Source of the DNA: UBA7662 sp943369355
Lineage (GTDB): Bacteria > Bacteroidota > Bacteroidia > UBA7662
Assembly: GCA_943369355.1 (NCBI GenBank)
Contig: CALRMX020000001.1
Location: 310,001 to 374,000, forward strand
Length of the DNA: 64,000 bases
Reading direction: 5' to 3'
Shown here in pieces: positions 19,521 to 28,724 of this stretch. Made by a program: the position numbers and the translations under genes. The number at the start of each line of letters is the position of its first letter. Positions within the stretch are counted from its first letter, which is position 1. The notes beneath the pieces are model-generated. The model made no database searches. It had not been told where the DNA came from and saw nothing but the letters and a program-made list of their open reading frames with translations.

Positions 19521-20489
19521 ATGGCGAGAATCAAGTACTACTACAATACTTCCAAATTACGTTATGAAAAAGTAGAAATTACTTGGAAGCAGCGTATCAT
19601 TCGAGTAATTGGATTTCTTTCAACCGCAGCTGTTTTTGCCCTACTCATAATTGTGCTTGCATATACCTATTTGGACTCACCAAAAGAGAAACAATTAAAA
19701 CGTGAAATTGATCAACTGAAACTGCAGTATGACTTGAATATCGAAAAGTTATCGCTCATGGAAAGGGTACTTAAAAACCTTCAAGAGCGAGACGAAAACA
19801 TCTATCGAGTTGTTTTTGAGGCAGAACCGATTAAGGAGTCCATTCGAACAGCTGGATTCAGTGCTTCTCAATACAATGACTTGCAAGGCTTTGATAACAG
19901 CGATCTAATGATAGAAACCGCGAAACGGATTAATCGGGTTGCTAAACAAATGTACATTCAATCAAAATCGTACGACGACGTAGCTCGTATGGTAAAAGAC
20001 AAAACGAAACTTTTAGCCTCGATTCCAGCCATCCAACCTGTACGAAATCGAGAATTGAACAGAATAGGTTCAGGTTTTGGATATCGAATTGACCCTATTT
20101 ATAAATCCGTCAAATTTCATGAAGGAATAGACTTTACAGCTCCAATGCGTACCGAAATATATGCTACCGGAGATGGACGGGTTGTTGAAATTGAAAAACT
20201 ACATCGGGGTTATGGTAATATGATAGTAATTGATCACGGATATGGTTACCGAACATTGTATGCCCATTTGTCTGCCTTCAAAGTGAGAATTGGTCAACAA
20301 GTACGTAGAGGAGAAGTTATTGGCCTTGTAGGAAACACCGGAAAATCAACAGCTCCCCATTTACATTATGAAGTGATTAAGGACGGTCAGAAGGTCAACC
20401 CAATAAACTTCTTCTACAATGATATAACTGCCTCGCAATACGAACAATTAATAACGAACGCATCAGTCGTAAACCAAGCTTTTGACTAA
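19521..20489 (+). CDS. M23-family peptidoglycan endopeptidase
   Basis: A single N-terminal membrane anchor (about residues 31-50) is followed by a coiled coil (about 55-95) and a C-terminal LytM/M23 domain. The zinc ligands are visible in FHEGIDF and APHLHYE, with the Gly-rich HGYGYRTLYAHLS between. The 322-residue layout is that of Bacteroidota envelope-anchored M23 proteins, which act on peptidoglycan cross-links or activate amidases. It lies 2 bases upstream of the MerR gene. Confidence 0.9.
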   Translation: MARIKYYYNTSKLRYEKVEITWKQRIIRVIGFLSTAAVFALLIIVLAYTYLDSPKEKQLKREIDQLKLQYDLNIEKLSLMERVLKNLQERDENIYRVVFEAEPIKESIRTAGFSASQYNDLQGFDNSDLMIETAKRINRVAKQMYIQSKSYDDVARMVKDKTKLLASIPAIQPVRNRELNRIGSGFGYRIDPIYKSVKFHEGIDFTAPMRTEIYATGDGRVVEIEKLHRGYGNMIVIDHGYGYRTLYAHLSAFKVRIGQQVRRGEVIGLVGNTGKSTAPHLHYEVIKDGQKVNPINFFYNDITASQYEQLITNASVVNQAFD

Positions 20490-20491
20490 AT

Positions 20492-20902
20492 ATGCCTTAC
20501 AAAGAAAAAGTAATAGAGAAAAGTTATTTTACTATTGGTGAAGTTGCCGAAATATTTAATGTAAGCACTTCACTCATTCGGTTCTGGGAGCAAGAATTTG
20601 AAATACTACAACCCAAAAAGAACAAGAAAGGAAATAGGCTATTCACGAGAAAAGACGTTGAAAACCTCCGCATTATTTACACGCTCGTGAAAGAGCGAGG
20701 TTTTACCTTGAAGGGAGCCAAAGAAAAGCTCAAAAGCCATTCTTCAGAGGTTGCTAAATCTATTCAAATCAAAGAAGGATTGATGAAAATCAGGGAATTT
20801 TTGACAGAACTTAAAGAAAATCTTGAAACAGAAAACATCAATGCCAACCAACATCTAGTTGATGGAAAAAGTGAGCGTACTGATATTGAAGTAGATAAGT
20901 AA
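20492..20902 (+). CDS. MerR-family transcriptional regulator
   Basis: The N-terminal winged helix reads YFTIGEVAEIFNVSTSLIRFWE, quoted only by its landmarks TIGEVA and SLIRFWE, and is followed by GNRLFTRKDVENLR, typical of MerR proteins. The C-terminus is a short helix with no metal-binding cysteines, so it is not a classic metal sensor. It sits 2 bases after the M23 gene and about 125 bases upstream of hemA. Regulation of either neighbour is possible but not shown. Confidence 0.87.
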   Translation: MPYKEKVIEKSYFTIGEVAEIFNVSTSLIRFWEQEFEILQPKKNKKGNRLFTRKDVENLRIIYTLVKERGFTLKGAKEKLKSHSSEVAKSIQIKEGLMKIREFLTELKENLETENINANQHLVDGKSERTDIEVDK

Positions 20903-21029
20903 ATTACTCTACTTAATTGTAACGATTTAAATCCCTGAGTTTGAAGCTTCCGATTAGTTGAATTAGCCCAATCAGAAGGCGCAAATTTCTTTGCTTAGAA
21001 TCATTCTAAAGTGCCTTTCTGACATTCGA

Positions 21030-22355
21030 ATGACAAAACCCGCCGGGTATCAACTGACCTTTGCATTTATAAAAAATGGACCATTGGAGAAGCTAACGAT
21101 TCTGGCTTTTACTCACAAGCACTTCTATTTATCAGAGCTAGGAAAACTGGTCGTTGAAAACGATTTGTTGGAAGAGAAAATTAGAACGCTTTCTCTTCGA
21201 ACAGAACTTGGAATTGAAGAGATCTTTTATCTCTCCACATGCAATAGAGTGGAGTTTATCATGGCAACTTCATCTAATTTCACCAACAGTCAAATACACG
21301 TTTTATTAGAGCACTTTTACGCCCACTTCTCTCCGACACAATTGAGTAATTTGGGACAGTTTGCCAAATTATATAAGGGTCAAGATGCATTAAGGCATCT
21401 GTTTCAAGTAAGCTGTTCTATTGACTCAATGGTAGTTGGGGAACGCGAAATTACAAGACAGCTGAGGCAAGCATACGAAAGAGCCTCCGAATTAGGATAC
21501 ACTGGAGACTTTCTCAGGTTGGTTATGAAGCAAACCATAAAAACCGCTAAAGAGGTTTATACTGAGACAAGAATTGCTGAAAAGCCGATTTCTGTCGCTT
21601 CACTGGCAGTTAGAAAGCTCATAGATTTTAATTTTGATGAGAATGTTCCAATCGTTATGATTGGTGCTGGTGAAACCAATACTCTAGTAGGAAAATACCT
21701 CAAAAAAGAAGGCTTTAAGAACTTTTTTATATACAACAGAACTTTGGAAAAGGCCGAGTTGCTCGCTGAAACGTTGGGCGGCAAAGCCCTTCCTTTGGAA
21801 GAGTTAGATAAGCACGATGATACCGTTCGGGTAATATTTACTTGTACCGCTTCATCAACTCCAATTCTAACCCAAGGTATCTGGTCTAAACTGAAAAAAG
21901 ACAACGTTTTCCCACCAGTAATTATTGATTTGGCTGTTCCAAATGATGTTGAAAAGGAGTTGCAACTAGAATCAACTTTAGAATACATCAATATAGATAG
22001 CTTGAAAATTGAAGTTGATAATAACCTCCAATTCAGAGAGCAAGAACTGGAAAAAGCGAACGAAATAATTGAAAAAGGCCTTTCCGAATTTGAAGGCATT
22101 TTAAAAATACGTAATCTTGAATTAGCTCTTAGCTCTTTTCCAAGTCAAGTGAAGGATATCAAAAATAAGGCATTGAAGGAAGTCTTCCACAAGGAACTAC
22201 AAACTGTAGATAGCGAGACGAAACTGCTCATTGAAAGAATGCTCACTTACATGGAAAAAAAGTGCATAAGTGTACCGATTGTATTGGCAAAACAAACGTT
22301 AATAGGGTCAGGAATTGCAGAAGAGCCTTTGAAGATTAGCTCTCCTTTATCATGA
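21030..22355 (+). CDS. hemA: Glutamyl-tRNA reductase
   Basis: First enzyme of C5 heme synthesis: reduces Glu-tRNA to glutamate-1-semialdehyde with NADPH. The catalytic Cys is in LSTCNRVEF (Cys71 with this start), followed by the tRNA-site segment SMVVGEREITRQL and a Rossmann region MIGAGETN. A TTG at 20991 opens the frame, but the ATG at 21030 is preferred; even so the N-terminus is about 20 residues longer than in E. coli. It overlaps the next gene by 4 bases and heads the heme cluster. Confidence 0.93.
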   Translation: MTKPAGYQLTFAFIKNGPLEKLTILAFTHKHFYLSELGKLVVENDLLEEKIRTLSLRTELGIEEIFYLSTCNRVEFIMATSSNFTNSQIHVLLEHFYAHFSPTQLSNLGQFAKLYKGQDALRHLFQVSCSIDSMVVGEREITRQLRQAYERASELGYTGDFLRLVMKQTIKTAKEVYTETRIAEKPISVASLAVRKLIDFNFDENVPIVMIGAGETNTLVGKYLKKEGFKNFFIYNRTLEKAELLAETLGGKALPLEELDKHDDTVRVIFTCTASSTPILTQGIWSKLKKDNVFPPVIIDLAVPNDVEKELQLESTLEYINIDSLKIEVDNNLQFREQELEKANEIIEKGLSEFEGILKIRNLELALSSFPSQVKDIKNKALKEVFHKELQTVDSETKLLIERMLTYMEKKCISVPIVLAKQTLIGSGIAEEPLKISSPLS

Positions 22356-23932
22356 CCAATCCTCCTATTGTTTTAGGTTCAAGAGGTAGTGACTTAGCTC
22401 TTTGGCAAGCAAATTATGTCAAATCTCAATTGGAGCACTTAGGATATGGCGTCAAGCTCGAAATAATTGTTACTAAAGGAGATCGAATTCAAGATTTAAG
22501 CTTCGATAAGCTCGAAGGAAAAGGATTCTTCACAAAAGAAATAGAGGATGCATTAATTTCAGGTAAGATAGATTTAGCCGTACATTCTCTCAAAGATTTG
22601 CCAACAACCTCTCCAGAAGGATTGACTATAGCGGCACTAAGCTATCGCGAAGATCCCCGAGATGTTCTTATCATCAACGAAAAAGCTTATGATCCCAAAT
22701 ACAATTACGGATTAAAAAAGGGGGCTGTTGTCGGCACTTCATCTTCTCGACGAAAAAGCCAACTACAGGCATTATTAGGCGATGTAGTTATAAAAGATTT
22801 AAGAGGAAATGTGCCGACCCGAGTACGAAAATGCTTGTTACAAGAGTATGATGCTATTCTGTTGGCAGCTGCTGGGCTTGAAAGGCTAAAACTAGATCTT
22901 TCGGGGTTAAAAAAACTACCCTTACCACCTCAAATATTTGTGCCTGCACCCGCTCAAGGTGTGCTAGGGTTACAGGTTAGAGCAGATGATGAAAAAATGA
23001 TTCGACTTCTTGCAAAAATTCACAATAAGGATACTGAAGAAACTGTAGGAATTGAAAGAGAATTGCTCGCTGCTTTTGAAGGCGGTTGTCAAATGCCATT
23101 AGGCATTTACTGTAGAAAGAATGACTTAAAAGAGCTGGAACTGCACATTGCTAAAGCACCAACTGCAGAAAAGCTACCGGCATATATCAAAATAATACAC
23201 AAGAGTAGGTCTGAGATTATAGATCAGGGATTCAAAAAAGCGTCGAATATTGAGCCTAAATCTGTTTTGGTTACATCAGAAAAGGAAAGGTTCTCAACTT
23301 TAGATCGAATTCTGACGTCATGGAATTTTACCGCACAATATGTAAAGTTCATTCAAACCGAAGTATCAGAAAATCCTCCTAATGAATTACCAAAATTCGA
23401 CTGGGTGTTTTTTCCGAGTCGTGAGGCGGTTAGATATTTTTTTCAATTGTACCCCAGGCAGCTAAAAAACAGTCAAATTGCAGCTTTAGGTGAAGGAACC
23501 GCAAATTCCCTAAGGAAGTTAGGAGTTCAAGTTTCGTATGTTGGAGAATCTAACAATTTGAAAGAGGTTGCGAACTTATTTGAATCGCATTTAGAAAAAA
23601 AATCAAAAATACTTTATCCCCACAGTCGAGAAAGTAAACATACTCTTCAAAATGCTTGGATTGCTTCGGATAAAGTAGAACTGCTACCCATAGAACTTTA
23701 CCTGACTAATATAAATTCTGGGATTAGTGTACCAGAAACTGATATCGTTTTTTTTACAAGTCCGAGTAATGTAACGGGTTGGATAAATAACGGAGGCAAT
23801 CCCACCCATGTTATTGCCATTGCCATGGGAAATACTACGTTGATCGAGTTGCAGAAACACCCTTTCAAACGAATTGAAATTTCATCAGGTTTTGATCAAA
23901 TAGCAATATCCGCTTCTATTTTTAGTGTTTGA
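22352..23932 (+). CDS. hemCD: Fused porphobilinogen deaminase / uroporphyrinogen-III synthase
   Basis: Residues 1 to about 300 are HemC, with GSRGSDLALWQAN, the arginine cluster GTSSSRRKSQL and the dipyrromethane-cofactor Cys246 in FEGGCQMPLG. From about residue 303 (VLVTSEKERFS) to 526 the protein resembles HemD, with the segments FFPSREAVRYFF and VFFTSPSNVTGW. The two consecutive steps of tetrapyrrole synthesis are thus on one chain, with no stop or frameshift between them. HemD is weakly conserved, so that half rests on position and the SPSNV-type motif. The gene overlaps hemA by 4 bases. Confidence 0.9.
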   Translation: MTNPPIVLGSRGSDLALWQANYVKSQLEHLGYGVKLEIIVTKGDRIQDLSFDKLEGKGFFTKEIEDALISGKIDLAVHSLKDLPTTSPEGLTIAALSYREDPRDVLIINEKAYDPKYNYGLKKGAVVGTSSSRRKSQLQALLGDVVIKDLRGNVPTRVRKCLLQEYDAILLAAAGLERLKLDLSGLKKLPLPPQIFVPAPAQGVLGLQVRADDEKMIRLLAKIHNKDTEETVGIERELLAAFEGGCQMPLGIYCRKNDLKELELHIAKAPTAEKLPAYIKIIHKSRSEIIDQGFKKASNIEPKSVLVTSEKERFSTLDRILTSWNFTAQYVKFIQTEVSENPPNELPKFDWVFFPSREAVRYFFQLYPRQLKNSQIAALGEGTANSLRKLGVQVSYVGESNNLKEVANLFESHLEKKSKILYPHSRESKHTLQNAWIASDKVELLPIELYLTNINSGISVPETDIVFFTSPSNVTGWINNGGNPTHVIAIAMGNTTLIELQKHPFKRIEISSGFDQIAISASIFSV

Positions 23933-23991
23933 CAGTTATAAACTGCAGTTTAGTCACTTCTGGGAGACTAATCTTAATAAACAAAGATGTG

Positions 23992-25293
23992 ATGAAGAAA
24001 TACCCCTTGTCGGAAAGCCTTTATGAAGTAGCTAAAAAATACTTCCCAGGTGGAGTTAATTCTCCGGTCAGAGCATTCCGCTCAGTGAGCGGTACTCCTC
24101 TATTCATTACAAAGGCCGATGGAGCTTATTTGTGGGATGCCGATGGCAATAAATATTTAGACTTTTGTGCCTCATGGGGCCCCATGATTTTGGGACACAA
24201 CAGACCAGAGATTAGAGAAGCAATTATAACTGCAGTGCATGAAGGAACTTCTTATGGAGCCCCTACCATACAAGAGAATGAACTTGCTTCACTAATTGTA
24301 GATAATCACAGATTTATAGAAAAATTACGTTTCGTTAGTTCAGGAACTGAAGCTGTAATGAGCGCAATTAGGTTAGCCAGAGGATATACTAATCGACCTA
24401 AGTATATAAAATTTGAAGGCTGCTATCATGGGCATGCAGATCATTTATTGGTTAAAGCAGGATCTGGGCTGGTAACCTTTGGGGAAACATCTTCAGCTGG
24501 AGTACCAAAAAGTTTTACTGAAGAGACGATAGTCGTTCCTCTATTTAATGAAGCAGCTGTCAAAGAAGCTTTTACACAGTTTAAAGGAGAGATTGCAGCA
24601 ATAATCATAGAGCCTATACCCGCCAATAATGGCCTTTTATTACAAACACGGAAATTTCTGCGCTTTCTCAGATCGATTTGTGATGAAAATGGCACTCTAC
24701 TCATATTTGACGAAGTTATTAGTGGATTTCGGGTTGGGTTTGAAGGCGCAGCAGGATTATATAGAGTTAAACCTGATATTTTGACTTTCGGCAAAATCAT
24801 AGGAGGTGGCCTTCCAGTTGGGGCCTATGGTGCTTCGTCGGAAATCATGTCTAGAATTTCGCCTGATGGCCCAGTGTATCAAGCAGGCACTTTAAGCGGA
24901 AACCCGGTTGCAATGTCTGCTGGGAAAGCACAAATTTCTTTATTACTTGATGCAACGATCTACAGAAATCTGGCGAAGAAAACAGCTTCATTCGTTAGAA
25001 CTATTAGGAATCACATAAAAGAAAACTCCTACCCTATTCAAGTATTTCAAGTAGGATCAATATTCTGGATTAGTTTTTCAGATAAAAAACACATTCGATC
25101 TGCAGACGAAATTGATGCAACAAGTATGCTTTTCTTCAAGGATCTTCACAGAACCCTCCTTGAAAAAGGAATTTATTTTGGTCCCTCAGGATATGAAGTT
25201 GGCTTTATCAGCACCGCACATACAAACGAAGAGCTAACTCATGCGGCCAACATAATATGCATTAGTTTAGATTCAATTTTTGGTAATGAATAA
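23992..25293 (+). CDS. hemL: Glutamate-1-semialdehyde 2,1-aminomutase
   Basis: PLP enzyme that turns glutamate-1-semialdehyde into 5-aminolevulinate. The PLP lysine is Lys268 in FGKIIGGGLPVGAYG, matching Lys265 in E. coli. FPGGVNSPVRAF and SSGTEAVMSAIRLARG are also present. The frame is open from a TTG at 23929 that overlaps hemCD, but the ATG at 23992 gives a 433-residue protein of standard length. The 3' end overlaps the histidine kinase gene by 8 bases. Confidence 0.95.
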   Translation: MKKYPLSESLYEVAKKYFPGGVNSPVRAFRSVSGTPLFITKADGAYLWDADGNKYLDFCASWGPMILGHNRPEIREAIITAVHEGTSYGAPTIQENELASLIVDNHRFIEKLRFVSSGTEAVMSAIRLARGYTNRPKYIKFEGCYHGHADHLLVKAGSGLVTFGETSSAGVPKSFTEETIVVPLFNEAAVKEAFTQFKGEIAAIIIEPIPANNGLLLQTRKFLRFLRSICDENGTLLIFDEVISGFRVGFEGAAGLYRVKPDILTFGKIIGGGLPVGAYGASSEIMSRISPDGPVYQAGTLSGNPVAMSAGKAQISLLLDATIYRNLAKKTASFVRTIRNHIKENSYPIQVFQVGSIFWISFSDKKHIRSADEIDATSMLFFKDLHRTLLEKGIYFGPSGYEVGFISTAHTNEELTHAANIICISLDSIFGNE

Positions 25294-26455
25294 GGAGAAG
25301 ACCACATTTTGGATTGTGCTCGTGTATATCCTCGCGGCATTTTCGTGGTGGACTTATGCTCACATCAGTTCAAATAAAACTATACACGAGCAACAAAGAA
25401 AAATATTGGAAATGACACGGATGCAAGCATCTCGTGATTTTTATGCCAATCTTGTTGAAAATAAGTTCAATACAATAGGGTCTGAAACTCAAATCCGAAT
25501 GGGAGGCAAGTTTTTTCTTGTCGACACCACATTAATTAACAGCTTTTTTAATAGTATTTATCCTGAGATAGCAATCAAAATCGATGAAGAGCAAGGAATA
25601 CGACTAGAAGTAAAAACTGAGTCAATTAGTGCTTTGGAAAAGAATGAAAAGAAACGGAATGTCATGTTTCTAGGTGAAGGTCTCGTTTTCATGAGCCTAT
25701 TATTGTGGGGAATTCTTAAAATTTACAGAAGCTATCAAGAAAAAGATGAACTAAACCGAATGCAGGGGAACTTCATCATGTCTGTTACACATGAGTTAAA
25801 AACCCCTCTCGCCAGTGCTAAGCTCATGTTGCAAACCATGATCAAGAGAAAACTGGATTTTGAGCAACATAACAAACTAGTAGACAATACATTAAGTGAA
25901 ATCAACAGACTTGATGCATTAATTGAAAAGATATTATTGGCCTCTAAATTTGAGCACCCCAATCAGCATATCCAACGCCGAAACATCAATTTGAGTGAAC
26001 TGTGTAGGGATGTAATTGAAAGGATGGGACAGACTTCACGGTTTGAATCTAGACTTTTTGCAGAGATAGATGATAACATCTCTGTAAATGGTGATGTGGC
26101 TCTCTTGGTATCTGTGCTCACTAACTTGATTGAAAACGCAGCCAAATACAGTGAACCTGACACGAGAATTCGCGTACGCCTGTACGTGCATCAGCAGAAG
26201 GCACATCTTCAAGTACTTGATCATGGTCATGGAATTTCTGAGACAGATAAGAAATTAATATTCAAGAAGTTTTACCGTGTTGGAAATGAAGAAACCAGGA
26301 CCACAAAGGGAACTGGCCTTGGTCTGTATATTGTAAAAAATATCATTTCTGATATGGGAGGAGATATCCAAGTGAAGGACAATCTTCCGAAAGGTTCTAT
26401 ATTCGAAATAACAATGCCATCTATAGAATATGAACTACAGGATACTTTTAGTTGA
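25286..26455 (+). CDS. Sensor histidine kinase inside the heme operon
   Basis: Two membrane helices (about residues 9-27 and 123-143) flank a predicted periplasmic domain of about 95 residues with no Cys or obvious heme-binding CxxCH. A HisKA domain with THELKTPLASAK, and an HATPase domain with NLIENAAKYS, DHGHGI and GTGLGLYI follow. The ATG at 25286 is chosen over a TTG two codons earlier. Location between hemL and the response regulator, with overlaps on both sides, points to a role in monitoring heme, redox or envelope state. That role is inference. Confidence 0.9.
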   Translation: MNKEKTTFWIVLVYILAAFSWWTYAHISSNKTIHEQQRKILEMTRMQASRDFYANLVENKFNTIGSETQIRMGGKFFLVDTTLINSFFNSIYPEIAIKIDEEQGIRLEVKTESISALEKNEKKRNVMFLGEGLVFMSLLLWGILKIYRSYQEKDELNRMQGNFIMSVTHELKTPLASAKLMLQTMIKRKLDFEQHNKLVDNTLSEINRLDALIEKILLASKFEHPNQHIQRRNINLSELCRDVIERMGQTSRFESRLFAEIDDNISVNGDVALLVSVLTNLIENAAKYSEPDTRIRVRLYVHQQKAHLQVLDHGHGISETDKKLIFKKFYRVGNEETRTTKGTGLGLYIVKNIISDMGGDIQVKDNLPKGSIFEITMPSIEYELQDTFS

Positions 26456-27122
26456 AGACGAAGAACATCTTCGTGATACCATTAAGCTTAACCTTGAGCT
26501 TGAAGGGTACTCAGTAATTGCAACTGGCGATGGACTTGATGCATTAAATACTATTCGAGAAGGCAGATTTAATCTGATTATATTGGATATAATGATTCCC
26601 ACCCTAAACGGACTGGATGTTTGTGAACGAATTAGGCTTGAAAACAGGGATACACCAATTCTTATTTTAAGTGCCAAGAACAGCTCAGATGATAGAGTTA
26701 AAGGGTTGAAATTAGGTGCCAATGATTATTTAACGAAACCTTTTAATCTAGAAGAATTACTGTTACGAGTAGGTATCCTCATTAAATCTGGACTTAAAGG
26801 AACAGAAAAAGAAAAAGAACTCTACAAATACCGATTCGGAGAAAATGAAGTAGATTTCAGCACCTTTACAGTAACCAACAATAAAGGCTCTTTTCAAATT
26901 ACGAAAAGAGAAACGATGCTTTTGAAGTTACTTATTGAAAAGAAAGATCAGGTAGTTAGTCGTGAGCAAATCCTAGAAAAAGTTTGGGGCTACGATGTCT
27001 TCCCTTCAACGCGAACGATTGATAACTTCATTTTAGCTTTTAGAAAATATTTTGAAGTAGATCCCAAAAACCCTAAGCACCTACATTCTGTTAGAGGAGT
27101 TGGATATAAGTTTACAGATTAA
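26430..27122 (+). CDS. OmpR-family response regulator inside the heme operon
   Basis: The receiver domain has VEDEEHLRD and the phospho-acceptor Asp in LIILDIMIPTLNG, with the conserved Lys in LTKPFNLEE. The winged-helix output domain ends HSVRGVGYKFTD. Start ATG at 26430 lies 26 bases inside the kinase gene, and hemH starts on the base after its stop. The DNA target is unknown, but the hem cluster itself is an obvious candidate. Confidence 0.92.
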   Translation: MNYRILLVEDEEHLRDTIKLNLELEGYSVIATGDGLDALNTIREGRFNLIILDIMIPTLNGLDVCERIRLENRDTPILILSAKNSSDDRVKGLKLGANDYLTKPFNLEELLLRVGILIKSGLKGTEKEKELYKYRFGENEVDFSTFTVTNNKGSFQITKRETMLLKLLIEKKDQVVSREQILEKVWGYDVFPSTRTIDNFILAFRKYFEVDPKNPKHLHSVRGVGYKFTD

Positions 27123-28157
27123 GTGATAAATAGCTCAAAGCCAGAAATAGGTATACTCTTAGTTAATCTAGGCACGCCTGACTCCCCGAAAACTTCAGAT
27201 GTAAGAAGTTACTTGAAAGAATTTCTCCTTGATCCGCGTGTAGTGGATATTCCGGTAATTCCTCGCAACCTATTGGTGAGAGGAATCATTGCGCCTTTTC
27301 GAGCACCAAAGTCTGCTAAAACTTACAAAGCTATCTGGAGCGATGAAGGATCCCCTCTACTGGTTTACAGTAAAAGAATGAAAATTCTATTACAAGAAGC
27401 ATTGGGAGAAAAGTATGCCGTTCATTTAGCGATGCGTTATAAAAATCCTTCTATGGTTTCTGTGCTAAAAGAAATGGAAAAGGAAGGGTTTAAAAGAATC
27501 CGGGTTATACCACTATTCCCACAGTATGCATCAGCGACCACCGGTTCAGTACATCAGAAAGTAATGGAATTAGTGTCTCATTGGCAAACCGTGCCCGACT
27601 TGGAATTGGTCAATAGTTATCCCGACCACCCGGGCATGATAGAAACAGTAGCAGATAGAGCCTCAGAATTTGATCTTAAATCTTACGATCATTATGTTTT
27701 CAGCTTTCATGGCCTTCCTGTTAGGCAATTGATAAAAGCAGATTTTAATAATCACTGTCAAAAAAAACCGGATTGTTGCAAATCAATTGGTTCCCACAAC
27801 AAAATGTGTTATGGTGCACAGTGTCATTTGACAGCAAAAAAAATCGCTGAAAGACTTAAGATTAGCCCGGATAGCTACACGGTTTCATTTCAATCGAGAT
27901 TGGGTAAAACCCCTTGGATACAACCATACAGTTCTGAAGTTCTAGAAAACTTAGCTAGAAGTGGCAAAAAGCGCATTCTGTTCTTTTCACCGGCTTTTGT
28001 GGCCGATTGTTTGGAAACTATTTTTGAAATAGGAGAAGAGTATAAAGAAGATTTCCTTCACCTAGGAGGTGAGCATCTAGATTTAGTACCTAGCTTAAAT
28101 GATCATCCCAAATGGATAGAGACCTTGGTAGACCTATCCACCAAATCTTTGTCTTAA
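27123..28157 (+). CDS. hemH: Ferrochelatase
   Basis: Inserts Fe(II) into protoporphyrin IX, the last heme step. The 344-residue protein begins GILLVNLGTPDSP, has the catalytic His in YVFSFHGLPVRQL and the later SRLGKTPWIQPY and FFSPAFVADCLETIFEI segments. The four cysteines in CQKKPDCC...CYGAQC are a possible metal site. The start codon is GTG, directly after the response regulator stop. Its 3' end overlaps rdgB, on the other strand, by 24 bases. hemB, hemE and the late oxidases are not in the window. Confidence 0.95.
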   Translation: MINSSKPEIGILLVNLGTPDSPKTSDVRSYLKEFLLDPRVVDIPVIPRNLLVRGIIAPFRAPKSAKTYKAIWSDEGSPLLVYSKRMKILLQEALGEKYAVHLAMRYKNPSMVSVLKEMEKEGFKRIRVIPLFPQYASATTGSVHQKVMELVSHWQTVPDLELVNSYPDHPGMIETVADRASEFDLKSYDHYVFSFHGLPVRQLIKADFNNHCQKKPDCCKSIGSHNKMCYGAQCHLTAKKIAERLKISPDSYTVSFQSRLGKTPWIQPYSSEVLENLARSGKKRILFFSPAFVADCLETIFEIGEEYKEDFLHLGGEHLDLVPSLNDHPKWIETLVDLSTKSLS

Positions 28158-28724
28158 GGCCTGCGCCAGGGTAGCAATGGCAATTGCTCGGTGGCTTATG
28201 AGATTTTTTTCCTCCGGATTCATTTCAGCAAAGCTCAAATCGTATCCCATTGGCTTGAAAATAGCGTCATAGCCAAAGCCCTTTACACCTTTTTCATGTG
28301 TGAGTATATTCCCTTCAATTAAGCCATGGTAGAAGTTTACCTGCCCTTCGATGATTGAACAAATTGAAGTTCTAAATCTTGCCCTCCTATTTTCCTCACC
28401 CTTAAGCATTTCCAATAGTTTCGCCCTATTCTGAGAGTCAGTAGCATCAGGGCCAGCATACCTTGCAGAAATAACACCTGGTGCTCCATTGAGTGCATCT
28501 ACTTCTAATCCAGAATCGTCGGCAATAACATTTTTTCCAGTGGATTTAAAAATCGTTGCTGCCTTCAGGAATGCATTGCCATCGAAAGAATCCGACACTT
28601 CAAGGATTGGCAACTTCCATGCTATGTCTTCCAAACTCTTTAAGACAAGATTGCCCAAGTCCAGCATCTTAGAAACTTCCAATAACTTGTGGTTATTAGT
28701 GGTGCAAAAAACAAGCTCAATCAT
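28134..28724 (-). CDS. rdgB: RdgB/HAM1-type non-canonical purine NTP pyrophosphatase
   Basis: House-cleaning enzyme that hydrolyses (d)ITP and XTP. The 196 residues carry the family signatures FCTTNNHKLLEV, ADDSGLEVDALNGAPGV and GFGYDAIFKP, with SHRAIAI near the end. The first ATG at 28724 overlaps the stop of the upstream same-strand gene in a 4-base arrangement, so both are probably translated from one message. It converges on hemH. Confidence 0.94.
   Translation of the reverse strand: MIELVFCTTNNHKLLEVSKMLDLGNLVLKSLEDIAWKLPILEVSDSFDGNAFLKAATIFKSTGKNVIADDSGLEVDALNGAPGVISARYAGPDATDSQNRAKLLEMLKGEENRRARFRTSICSIIEGQVNFYHGLIEGNILTHEKGVKGFGYDAIFKPMGYDLSFAEMNPEEKNLISHRAIAIATLAQALRQRFGG

Noticed and set aside
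21557..22099. 180-codon open frame antisense to hemA
   Set aside because: It lies fully inside hemA on the other strand, has a low-complexity Ser-rich product, and shows no start signal. It is a shadow of the hemA codon pattern.
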